Assembly (NCBI GenBank): GCA_026770585.1
Contig: MU646386.1
Span: 216,918 to 231,814, forward strand
Reading direction: 5' to 3'
From: Baffinella frigidus
Lineage: Eukaryota; Cryptophyceae; Cryptomonadales; Baffinellaceae
Length of the DNA: 14,897 nt
Positions within the stretch are counted from its first letter, which is position 1, and every line of letters starts with the position of its first letter. Below are positions 7,555 to 13,254 of this stretch, one piece after another. The notes beneath the pieces were generated by a model. It was given only the letters and a program-made list of their open reading frames with translations, searched no databases and had not been told where the DNA came from. Made by a program: the position numbers and the translations under genes.

Positions 7555-7612
7555 CAAGACTTTGCTGACACGGACCGTTGCGGATAAAGACGGTATCATT
7601 ACAGGTCTCTTG
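7555..7612 (-). pseudogene. Second partial copy of the beta-helix fragment
   Basis: Read on the minus strand this gives NDTVFIRNGPCQQS, clearly related to YNGTVFIRNGSCQH in the 7772-7925 fragment. The DNA similarity covers GCTGACACG-x-ACCGTTGCGGAT and AAGACGGT. No full domain remains around it, so I call it a broken duplicate. Confidence 0.45.
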
Positions 7613-7662
7613 CTGATCTGGGCGGCGACACGAGAGCAGAAGATGCTCTAAACAGTCGCATC

Positions 7663-7718
7663 CCCAGAGTCATCTAGAACCAAGTATGTACATACTCCAA
7701 GTATGTACGTTGCAACGT
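7663..7718. repeat. Palindrome cluster sharing a block with COX5B intron 4
   Basis: CCCAGAGTCATCTA followed two bases later by ACCAAGTAT (7663-7687) matches intron 4 (13039-13063) at 23 of 25 positions. Directly after come AGTATGTACATACT (7683-7696, perfect 14-bp palindrome) and ACGTTGCAACGT (7707-7718, perfect 12-bp palindrome). Probably the end of another short element. Confidence 0.55.
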
Positions 7719-7771
7719 ATACAAAGAAAAACTAAATGGCACCAAGCATTTGCTGACACGTCAGCACGCCG

Positions 7772-7925
7772 GTGCTGACACGAACCGTTGCGGATGAAGA
7801 CGGTCCCGTTGTACGCGACGGACGCGATCGCTTCCGGGACGGATGCGCAGTGGTCCGGGACGATCATGTCCCCTTCCTTGAAGCCGCACGTGTCCTGTTC
7901 GAAGCGTTCGTGGTCAAGAGAGAGA
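7772..7925 (-). pseudogene. Fragment of a parallel beta-helix (pectin-lyase-fold-like) protein
   Basis: The minus strand reads FEQDTCGFKEGDMIVPDHC followed by ASVPEAIASVAYNGTVFIRNGS. The pattern 'VP-x-x-x-x-SV-x-EAI-x-x-A-x-x-G-TVF(I/V)-R-x-G' is the typical first coil of right-handed parallel beta-helix proteins. Only about 50 residues are recognisable. Upstream the frame enters a GA/CT microsatellite (7917-8065), and downstream the similarity ends after NGSCQH. The DNA next to it and at 7555-7612 repeats the same block. It could be one exon of a spliced gene, but no donor or acceptor was convincing, so a gene remnant is the safer reading. Confidence 0.5.
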
Positions 7926-8016
7926 GAGAGAGGGAGTGTGTGTGTGTGAGCGAGAGAGAGGTAGAGCGCGCAAGGGGGATAGAGCGAGCGACAGAGAGAG
8001 CGACAGAGAGAGAGAG

Positions 8017-8052
<36 letters not shown>

Positions 8053-8065
8053 AGAGAGAGAGAAA
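7917..8065. repeat. GA-rich microsatellite
   Basis: (GA)n with GTGTGT, GCGAGC and AAAC interruptions. Arg-Glu or Ser-Leu open frames across it are artefacts of the repeat. Confidence 0.95.
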
Positions 8066-8130
8066 CGCCTTGGGGGCCATCTGGCTGAAACCACCTAGGT
8101 TCTTGGGGGGGGGTTGCACGGCGGCTGTAA

Positions 8131-8209
8131 GGATTTGAACCATGAAAATAGATGGCTCAAAGACATCCTATGAGCTATCTCACAGAAATTCTGTGAGCTA
8201 TCTATTTTT
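8131..8209 (-). other. Inverted repeat with a Pol III B-box-like motif
   Basis: CTCACAGAAATTCTGTGAG (8179-8197) is a 9-bp stem with a 1-base loop. An outer pair (AAAATAGATGGCTCA at 8145 against TGAGCTATCTATTTTT at 8194) extends it. On the minus strand GGTTCAAATCC (8141-8131) fits the tRNA B box exactly, about 30 bases after TAGCTCATAGG, a partial A box. A cloverleaf does not form properly because the T stem is only two pairs. A decayed tRNA-derived element is possible but weak. Confidence 0.25.
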
Positions 8210-8212
8210 CCG

Positions 8213-8280
8213 GTGAAAGTTACTACACATGTGTACACTGCAGGTTTTAAATAGGGGGCTGCAGCATTCTCGAGTGGTAG
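8213..8280. repeat. GAAAGTTACTACA...CATTCTCGAGTGG repeat, copy 1
   Basis: Shares GAAAGTTACTACA, a TTTAAAT-x-GGG-x-GCTGCA block and GCATTCTCGAGTGG in the same order with 9779-9855. Here the left half of the inverted pair seen in the second copy is missing or replaced by the 8145-8209 hairpin. Confidence 0.5.
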
Positions 8281-8320
8281 GAGCCCTGGTGCTGCTTTAT
8301 TTTTCAGCAGTCACGTGTGA

Positions 8321-8499
8321 CCACACGAGGCTATCCAAGCACGCAGAATAAAGGTCGATTGCAGGCATTTTCATTGGGTTGGTCACATGCCGCGCCGAAA
8401 AGAGGCGTGACACGTGACCAACCCCATCAAAATGATACACACTGCATAAATTGTGAACTTTTGGACTTTTAAATTGGGTGCTCGATCAGCCTCGTGTGG
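8321..8499. mobile_element. CACACGAGGCT element, copy 2 (179 bp) with nested hairpin
   Basis: Outer arms: CCACACGAGGCTATCCAAGC (8321) against the complement of CCACACGAGGCTGATCGAGC (8478-8499), 18 of 22 matching. Inner hairpin: CATTTTCATTGGGTTGGTCA at 8366 running to 8396 pairs with 8404-8434 (26 of 31) around a 7-base loop. Architecture and length match copy 1 at 4390-4571, including the GGTCAC/GTGACC stem. Confidence 0.75.
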
Positions 8500-8636
8500 G
8501 AATGTCGAGCTTGTTTGAGCCATTTCCGCGAAGTGACTTGCCGATCACGCTTTTTCGCACCAGGAAAAGCGAGGATTATTCAAAGAGTGGTACAGAGGGC
8601 TTTGGTGGGTGAGTACGCTCTCGGTGGTGTACTGAG

Positions 8637-8781
8637 AAAACTGATTCAATTCGAAATTTTTGTGCTATCTTAGGGGTGATTGTGTGCTATTTTAAAGTCA
8701 CGATGAGCCTAACACGACCAATACGTGACCAATACCATCATTAAGATAGCCCAAAACCATGTTTCAAATAGAACCAGTTTT
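8637..8781. mobile_element. TGCTATCTTAAGGGTG miniature element, copy 3 (145 bp)
   Basis: The left arm (AAAACTGATTCAATTCGAAA then TGTGCTATCTTAGGGGTGAT) pairs with the right arm (ATCATTAAGATAGCCCAAAA then GTTTCAAATAGAACCAGTTTT) imperfectly over about 45 bp. The centre contains ACACGACCAATACGTGACCA. Non-coding. Confidence 0.7.
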
Positions 8782-8935
8782 CATATGAGATCCAGTGTCT
8801 CCGTTTTATATACAACCTACCCGAGGTTGCGTAAAACCTCTTTTCAGAGGATTTAAGCGTGGCAACGTGACCAACTCCAGTACAAATCCTGAACGCGAGC
8901 GTAACACCAACATTCAAGGAAACACCACGTTTCGC

Positions 8936-9068
8936 CTCCCACTCAGAAGGCTACGATGACCTCCAGCGCCCGGATATCCGGGCACAACGTGACCATTTCT
9001 AAAACAAAATTGAAGAAAATGCTCCAATTCCGGTTCAAACGTGGTCCATGCAGCCTTCTGAGTGGGAG
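8936..9068. mobile_element. 133-bp inverted-repeat element, CTCCCACTCAGAAGGCT ends
   Basis: CTCCCACTCAGAAGGCT at 8936 is matched by the complement AGCCTTCTGAGTGGGAG ending at 9068. Inside lies GCCCGGATATCCGGGC (8968-8983), a perfect 16-bp palindrome. The right end continues into a 30-base phrase (GAGTGGG-x-GTGGGGGCGCG then TACGCTCTTGGT) that repeats at 9130, a local tandem duplication of about 74 bp. Confidence 0.65.
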
Positions 9069-9181
9069 TGGGGGCGCGTACGCTCTTGGTCCTCTAGCGA
9101 CCTTTCCGAAAATTCGCACGGTCCGTCTCGAGTGGGGTGGGGGCGCGTACGCTCTTGGTGATCCAATCCTCTAGCGTGCGC

Positions 9182-9380
9182 TGCGAGACTCCTGCGACGC
9201 GGCTTTGGTACTCTGTCTCCGATACCTGCCCCCAATGCGGCATCGTTCAGCGAGAGACGGAGAGCGCCATTCATTTCATGGTGGACACCGCCTTCTCGAA
9301 GCCTACGTCAGGTCGTAGGGCTCTCGGCCCTCTCCGATACCTGAAACAGGCAGGGCGTCGTTTGCTCAGCGAGATTTGGA
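9182..9380 (+). pseudogene. Possible C-terminal fragment of a non-LTR retrotransposon reverse transcriptase
   Basis: In the frame opening at 9137, residues 31-46 read CPQCGIVQRETESAIH, followed by F-x5-F and then RRALGPLRYLKQAGRRLLSE. This resembles the zinc-knuckle tail of LINE-type ORF2 proteins (C-x2-CG...ET-x3-H-x4-C...L-x-x-L-x-x-G-x-x-L), except that the expected fourth ligand, a Cys after H-F-M-V, is Asp. No polymerase or endonuclease motifs are present upstream. A lone, degraded 3' end is what 5'-truncated LINE insertion would leave. A cellular zinc-ribbon fragment is the alternative. Confidence 0.35.
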
Positions 9381-9384
9381 GAGA

Positions 9385-9675
9385 GACATTGACTGGTACC
9401 AACACGGCCGCCGAGGACCCACACCACCACGTACCACGCCAGATTGATCGAGGGACACCGACGCCTTATCCACGTAAGATCTGACGTGATTGACTCAAGT
9501 ATTCAAGGGGTTCCCTCGAAAGATGTCAAAAGTGGATGTTTCGATCATCCTGGTGTGGTAGGCTACGTTCTGGCACGGCGATCCCTCCTCCATCAACGCC
9601 AATCACTCTCTAACCTCGAACGTAGAGAGACAGAGGTGATCTTTTCCTGGTACAAAAGCTGCCCGGGTTTGTCTA
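9385..9675. other. Stretch with no recognised gene
   Basis: An open plus-strand frame (9444-9740, 98 codons) ends inside the next inverted-repeat element and shows no motif. CATCCTGGTGTGGTAGGCTACG near 9547 resembles one arm of the CACACGAGGCT family, so this stretch is probably repeat-derived. Confidence 0.35.
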
Positions 9676-9855
9676 CACTCGAGAAAGCTGGGGCACCCTA
9701 TTTACATGTGGGGTTGTACGGATTTGTACCAGGAATATGACCCCACTCCGGAATTTCCGGGGGTTGGTGACCAAACCCGCGAAAGTTACTACAAAAATTC
9801 CCGCAAGTAAAGGACCCTGGGTTTAAATTGGGTGCTGCATCCGCATTCTCGAGTG
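9676..9855. mobile_element. 180-bp element with CACTCGAGAA ends
   Basis: The left arm CACTCGAGAAAGCTGGGGCA then CCCTATTTA (9676-9704) pairs, with a 3-base gap, with the complement of the right arm TAAATTGGGTGCTGCATCCG then CATTCTCGAGTG (9824-9855). A small palindrome, CCGGAATTTCCGG, lies near 9749. It sits immediately downstream (minus sense) of the putative exon at 9869-9931. Confidence 0.65.
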
Positions 9856-9868
9856 GCGAGGCGCTCAC

Positions 9869-9931
9869 GTATTTGCCGTCAATCTTGAACATGGTCTCCG
9901 TCGCCGGCTTGTTGACCGTCGTGTTTTTGCC
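9869..9931 (-). CDS. Candidate exon 3 of the secreted-leader gene
   Basis: A 63-base open block on minus reads GKNTTVNKPATETMFKIDGK-Y. It is bordered by a strong acceptor (CTCTCGCAG before 9931) and a strong donor (GTGAGC after 9869). Its phase (0 in, 0 out) fits the donor phase at 10523 of the upstream gene. Composition is protein-like and not repeat-derived. Its peptide is not recognised. Joining it to the upstream exons would require an intron of about 590 bases holding two foldback elements and one core-bearing element. It could instead be an exon of another gene. Confidence 0.4.
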
Positions 9932-9978
9932 CTGCGAGAGATCGCAACGCGTCAGAGACGCCATCTTTCTACTAGTCC

Positions 9979-10104
9979 AGCTCTGCCTCAGTCAATCTGG
10001 GCTCCTCAGTAAATACATTGAAATGCTCTTTGTACTGCAGCGTTTGTACGGAGGCCTGGTCTAAATGTACATAATGAGGAACCCGGATTGACTGAGACAG
10101 AGCT
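9979..10104. mobile_element. Foldback element with 43-bp arms
   Basis: 9979-10021 (AGCTCTGCCTCAGTCAATCT and on) pairs with 10062-10104 (complement starting AGCTCTGTCTCAGTCAATCC) over 43 bp with few mismatches, around a 40-base loop. Next to it is ACTCACAGTGAGT, a short palindrome at 10105-10117. Confidence 0.75.
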
Positions 10105-10148
10105 ACTCACAGTGAGTGAGCGACTGAGCAAGACCTCTGCTATGTCGA

Positions 10149-10333
10149 TCCGTAGCAGCTTATAACCCGATCGGGTACTGTAGTAATTTTCAGCTAAACC
10201 GAAGACATCTCTCCGGTATCTTCCGTCAGCAATTCGAGGTCCCTAGGGGTTCCTACCGTAGGGTTATAGGAAAGATGTTTTTTAAAATAAAATACCCGAA
10301 TCCTTGCAAGGATCCGGTATAAGCTGCTACGGG
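10149..10333. mobile_element. 185-bp element enclosing a CCTACCGTAGG core
   Basis: CCGTAGCAGCTTATAACCCGATC at the left (from 10150) pairs with GATCCGGTATAAGCTGCTAC then GGG at the right (to 10333); about 20 of 23 match. Inside, CCTAGGGGTTCCTACCGTAGG (core at 10252-10262) matches the core of the GTACCCCTGTA elements, although the termini differ. TCCTTGCAAGGA (10301-10312) is a perfect 12-bp palindrome. Confidence 0.65.
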
Positions 10334-10382
10334 TTGCTGGTGGTGCCCGAGTCTTCTCTCCAGCTGGATCAACCTCCCACCA

Positions 10383-10511
10383 GGACGCCCGAGTGGGCTT
10401 ACCGAGTTCTTTTCCAAACGTCGATTCGTATGGAGAAGTTGCCCGATCAGGGCAACTCCATGGTACAAATCGACCTTTGGAAACGAACTTGGTAACCCCC
10501 CTTCGGAGTCC
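10383..10511. mobile_element. Near-perfect-length foldback hairpin (62-bp arms, 5-base loop)
   Basis: 10383-10444 and 10450-10511 are inverted copies of exactly 62 bp with no gaps, 48 of 62 identical by my count, separated by GATCA. The innermost part AGTTGCCC-GATCA-GGGCAACT is perfect. The tip and mid-arm blocks (TTACC, AGTTC, TCCAAA, GTCGATT) are conserved. Transcribed from minus it would lie in the intron after 10523 and could form a long hairpin RNA. Confidence 0.75.
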
Positions 10512-10522
10512 CAAGTACTCAC

Positions 10523-10947
10523 GCATGCGCATCTCTGCACAATCTCGTGCTCTTGCTCGCCCGCGCTGAAACTTTCCCTGCGGGGCGCGCCGGGGGGAGG
10601 GGTGGCGGATGGGTATGGGCACACACAATGGCTTCGTCCAAGACCAGGACTGACGGAGCGCGCTTCAGCTCCGGCTTCCTCTCATCCTCCGGGACCTCGT
10701 CGGTAGTGGTTCGCACAGAGTAGCGCTGCTGCTGCTGGATCGCGCTGCCACCCCGGAGCCGTAGACACACGGCAGTATGGGCACCGGACGTCCTGGACGA
10801 TCCCGTGGACACGGCTGCGAACGAGGGGGGCGCGCCAGCGACCGCCCCGCCAGCGCGAGCGGCGACGTGCAGCACCACCACGGTCCACAACAGCTGGCGG
10901 GAGGCGCGGCCCGCGGGGTTTGGCAGCGACATGCAAGAGTAGGTCAT
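10523..10947 (-). CDS. Secreted or organelle-targeted protein with LRLRGG motif (exons 1-2)
   Basis: Exon 1 runs 10947-10625, intron 10624-10578 (GTGTGC...CGCAG, 47 bases), exon 2 10577-10523, followed by a consensus donor GTGAGT. The splice restores an open frame reading LDEAIV-ESFSAGEQEHEI. Residues 1-39 form a signal-peptide-like leader: Arg at 14 and 17, hydrophobic LLWTVVVLHVAA (19-30), small residues AGGAVAGA before PPSF. A Ser/Thr/Arg-rich stretch with LRLRGG at 62-67 follows, then a hydrophilic acidic/basic segment. A signal peptide followed by a Phe-containing, hydroxylated segment is what algae with complex plastids use for plastid import. LRLRGG also ends ubiquitin, but no ubiquitin fold precedes it here. 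An alternative start is Met6. The mature-domain identity is unknown because the 3' exons are not resolved (candidate at 9931-9869). It is divergent from COX5B. Confidence 0.55.
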
Positions 10948-11242
10948 ATTTCACGGCGCGGGGAAGTGTTTCGGAGCTGAGACGAAGGAGAGGGAGGGGG
11001 GGGGCGGGGAGCAAGGAGAGGGATCCCGCCACGCCACGATGCAAAAAAGTCAAGTCACTCGCCGCCGTTTGAGCCATTGAACGGCTCCAATAACTACCTC
11101 ATCACCTCCTAGATTAACTTAAAATTTCCAGACTCAAATACGCCTATTAAATGCTAACCCATCCCACACACCTTGCCAAAGTTGACCCAAATCAAATAGA
11201 AAATTCGAATCAGCCAACCCAGGTGAGTGAGCAGTCGAGACC
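10948..11242. promoter_or_regulatory. Likely bidirectional promoter region
   Basis: 295 bases separate the minus-strand start at 10947 and the COX5B start at 11243. The left half has a purine-rich GAAGGAGAGGGAGGGGGGGG tract (10984-11010). The right half (11090-11215) is distinctly AT-richer than its surroundings (TTAACTTAAAATTTCC, AAATCAAATAGAAAATTCG). No unmistakable TATA box. CAGGTGAGTGAGCAG at 11220-11234 resembles a donor and an acceptor in series and could matter for 5'-UTR splicing. Confidence 0.4.
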
Positions 11243-13254
11243 ATGGCTGCCCGAGCTCTGTCGCGGCCTTTTGCGGCTCTGGCGAAGCAGATCAGCCGCC
11301 CGACCCGCGTCGCCGCAGGTCTGTACATCGCACAACAGGACGCTGCTCGTTTGCCGCGTGCTGCGGCGTGCCAGCACGTGGTGGCGCCCGTCGAGGGAGG
11401 ATCGTGGCGGGCTGTATCCTTGCGTGCGGCCTGGTCGGCGGGCTGGGCTCCCGGGGCCATCAGTGGGCGGAGGGGCTGGGAAACGCCAGCTCTTTGCTAG
11501 TAGAAACGTATGCGAACGCCACACTGCCCGTGTGGTCGGTGCACGGTCCCCAGCTCGTCCCGCCCTGCTACGACCGCGCCTTGACCCCATGGCCGCGTGA
11601 GCCGTCGTTGCGATCATCCTGAGGGCCCGGCGTGTGCTGGGCCCAACGCACAGGCGTCTCTCAACTTAGTTGGTACTTCGCGCCTGCCTGTGTGTGAAGC
11701 TTGCGGTCTCTGTCCGGCGCACTTGCGCCGGCGACTGCATCCCATCCCCCAGTCCCACGGTCGTTGTGACCATCCTGGGTGCCTGGCGTGTGTAAGGCCG
11801 AACGCACAGCCCCTCTCAGTTCAGTCGGCACACCGCACCTGTCTGCGTGTGCAGCGTGCGCGCGGCGGGCCGCATCTGACAGCGCCGTGCCGCATCCCCC
11901 ACGCAGTGTTCCCCCAGCGGTTCATGTCGGACCGCGTGCCGATCCCGGAGGCCAAGTGGAAGCAGAACCCGGATCTCGACAACGTTGTGCCGTCCAACTT
12001 CGACCAGGCGACCGGTCTGGAGCGCGCCGAAATGCTCGCTGAGATGGAGGGGCGGAGCATCTTTGAGGAGGCGGTGAGACTCCCCACATCCTCAAGACTC
12101 CCCCCCCCCCTCACCCGACCAACCCTTTTCAAAAATCTAGGGACACATCGCCACCAGCACATGCTCTCTCTCATCTACAACCCCCCCATCCCCCCCCCCC
12201 CCACACGCCCCGGCAGCTGCTCCCCTCGCTCGCTGCAGTCCACAGTGCTGACAGGCGCTGACGGATGCTGACCTTCCCCCCCTTTGATCGCAGCCCATCG
12301 GGCCCTTCGGGACGGCGGAGAACCCCGTGATGGTGGAGTCGATCTTCGAGGAGCGGATTATGGGGTGCCCGGGTGACTGCGGGGGCGGGGATACCCGCAA
12401 CAACAACAACGTTCGGTGCGCTCCTCAGCCAAGAATTTATTATTATCTTGCGTAGGTGTTTTGGCGGGGGCGGGTCTTTTGGCGCGTGAAAGGCCCCCCT
12501 CCCCTCCACCTGAGCTGCACGGGAATGTCTTTGTGTGTTGGTGCAATGCAGGGACCTTGCAACCCAGCCGCAGCCCATATCCAGTTCAGCGAGGACGCAC
12601 CTGCACCCCCGCGCCAATTTCAAAATCGACTTGAAGCCACTTGACACGACAGCTGTGATGCAGAATGCGCAGCGACAGCTCACGGGCAAGCTACTCACAT
12701 GTTTCTCAGTAGCATATCGTATGGTTCCTCGATTGTATGGTGCGAACTGACGAGGAGGGGTCGTGGCAGGTGGTTTGTGATTTCCGCGGCCAAGCCGTAC
12801 GTGTGCCCGACCTGCTCGCAGGTCTCTACCCCCCGCCTCTTGTCCTTTTTTTAACTGCCGCGGGTTTCGCCATTGTTTTGGGTGGAAACGTTTTTTTTGG
12901 TTCCGCGGTTGCTGGTGTCCCGCTGTTGCTGGCGTGTCTTCTGTTGCGGACTGTCAGCAGCTGACGTCCTTGTGCGTGGCGTCTGGGTGCTGACCGCGTC
13001 TCGATGACTTGTGCGTGGCGATGCTAGAGGGCCACCTACCCAGAGTCATCTATCACCAAGTATACCGTATGATACCCCTCAAGTGACGGACGGGCGAATA
13101 TTCGCCCGTTAAGGCCCTGGACAGATCCTAGGGCCCTACCGTAGGGCGTATGCGCCTACTCGCCACTTGAGTGATACGAAGAGTGCTGACAGCGTCTCGA
13201 CAACGGCAGGTGTTTGCCCTGCAGAAGATCGCAGGCGAGACGTACAACTTCTAA
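11243..13254 (+). CDS. COX5B: Cytochrome c oxidase subunit Vb, mitochondrial (five exons)
   Basis: Zinc-binding nuclear-encoded subunit of respiratory complex IV, located on the matrix side. Exons: 11243-11318, 11907-12073, 12294-12415, 12770-12821, 13210-13254 (462 bases, 153 residues plus stop). All introns are GT-AG and phases agree at every junction. The start context is ACCATGG. Residues 1-26 (MAARALSRPFAALAKQISRP) are Arg-rich without acids, a mitochondrial presequence. Residues 58-72 (ATGLERAEMLAEMEG) and 84-92 (GPFGTAENP) match the plant/protist subunit. The zinc site is C106 and C110 (GCPGDC) with C134 and C137 (VCPTCSQ), and WF at 123-124 corresponds to the family's conserved WFW. 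The C-terminus is VFALQKIAGETYNF. The N-rich run at 117-120 (NNNN) and the C-x3-C spacing are unusual; animals have C-x-C and many plants lack the second Cys. Confidence 0.9.
11319..11906 (+). other. COX5B intron 1 (588 bases)
   Basis: The donor GTCTGT and acceptor CCCACGCAG join phase-1 exons. The 3' half is a tandem duplication (11604-11759 and 11760-11915). CCGGCGCACTTGCGCCGG (11714-11731) is a near-perfect hairpin. Open frames inside the intron on both strands are a consequence of high GC. Confidence 0.85.
11604..11915 (+). repeat. 156-bp tandem duplication spanning the intron 1 acceptor
   Basis: Both copies begin GTCGTTG-x-GA-x-CATCCTG, continue with GGCGTGTG and AACGCACAG, and end with GCATCCC-x-CCCC-x-AG. 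The second copy supplies the real acceptor (CATCCCCCACGCAG, 11893-11906). The first carries the corresponding CATCCCATCCCCCAG ending near 11753, a potential cryptic acceptor. Confidence 0.7.
12074..12293 (+). other. COX5B intron 2
   Basis: 220 bases, donor GTGAGA, acceptor TTTGATCGCAG. Several C-runs (12103-12112, 12181-12200) and a CGCTGACGGATGCTGAC phrase before the polypyrimidine tract. Confidence 0.85.
12416..12769 (+). other. COX5B intron 3
   Basis: 354 bases, donor GTGCGC after a phase-2 codon, acceptor TCGTGGCAG. The choice of sites is set by restoring V-R-W-F across the junction. No element recognised inside. Confidence 0.75.
12822..13209 (+). other. COX5B intron 4 with an inserted miniature element
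   Basis: 388 bases, donor GTCTCT, acceptor CAACGGCAG, phase 0. Both junctions read CAG|GT, so exon 5 also begins GT. The first 140 bases are T/G-rich. GTGCTGACCGCGTCTCGA (12987-13004) recurs with one change at 13183-13200, bracketing the element at 13066-13180. Confidence 0.85.
13066..13180. mobile_element. Palindrome-plus-core element, copy B, in intron 4
   Basis: The ends CGTATGATACCCCTCAAGTG and CCACTTGAGTGATACG are inverted with a small gap. ACGGGCGAATATTCGCCCGT (13090-13109) is a perfect 20-bp palindrome. CCTAGGGCCCTACCGTAGGG then CGTATGCGCCTACT (13128-13161) matches copy A at 3830-3863 almost exactly. Confidence 0.7.

Noticed and set aside
8131-8209. tRNA gene on the minus strand
   Set aside because: The B box is perfect, a 7-bp acceptor-like pairing can be drawn and the D-arm is plausible, but the T stem fails and there is no room for a proper anticodon arm.
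11134-11622. Overlapping open frames on both strands over COX5B intron 1
   Set aside because: High GC gives open frames in most registers; none has a recognisable domain, and the interval is an intron by the COX5B model.
11597-12271. 224-codon open frame as a stand-alone gene
   Set aside because: It is COX5B exon 2 plus read-through of the flanking introns; splice phases and family match define the smaller exon.
12737-12964. Plus frame with hydrophobic C-terminus (membrane protein)
   Set aside because: It reads COX5B exon 4 in the wrong register. The register giving VCPTCSQ joins in phase with exons 3 and 5.
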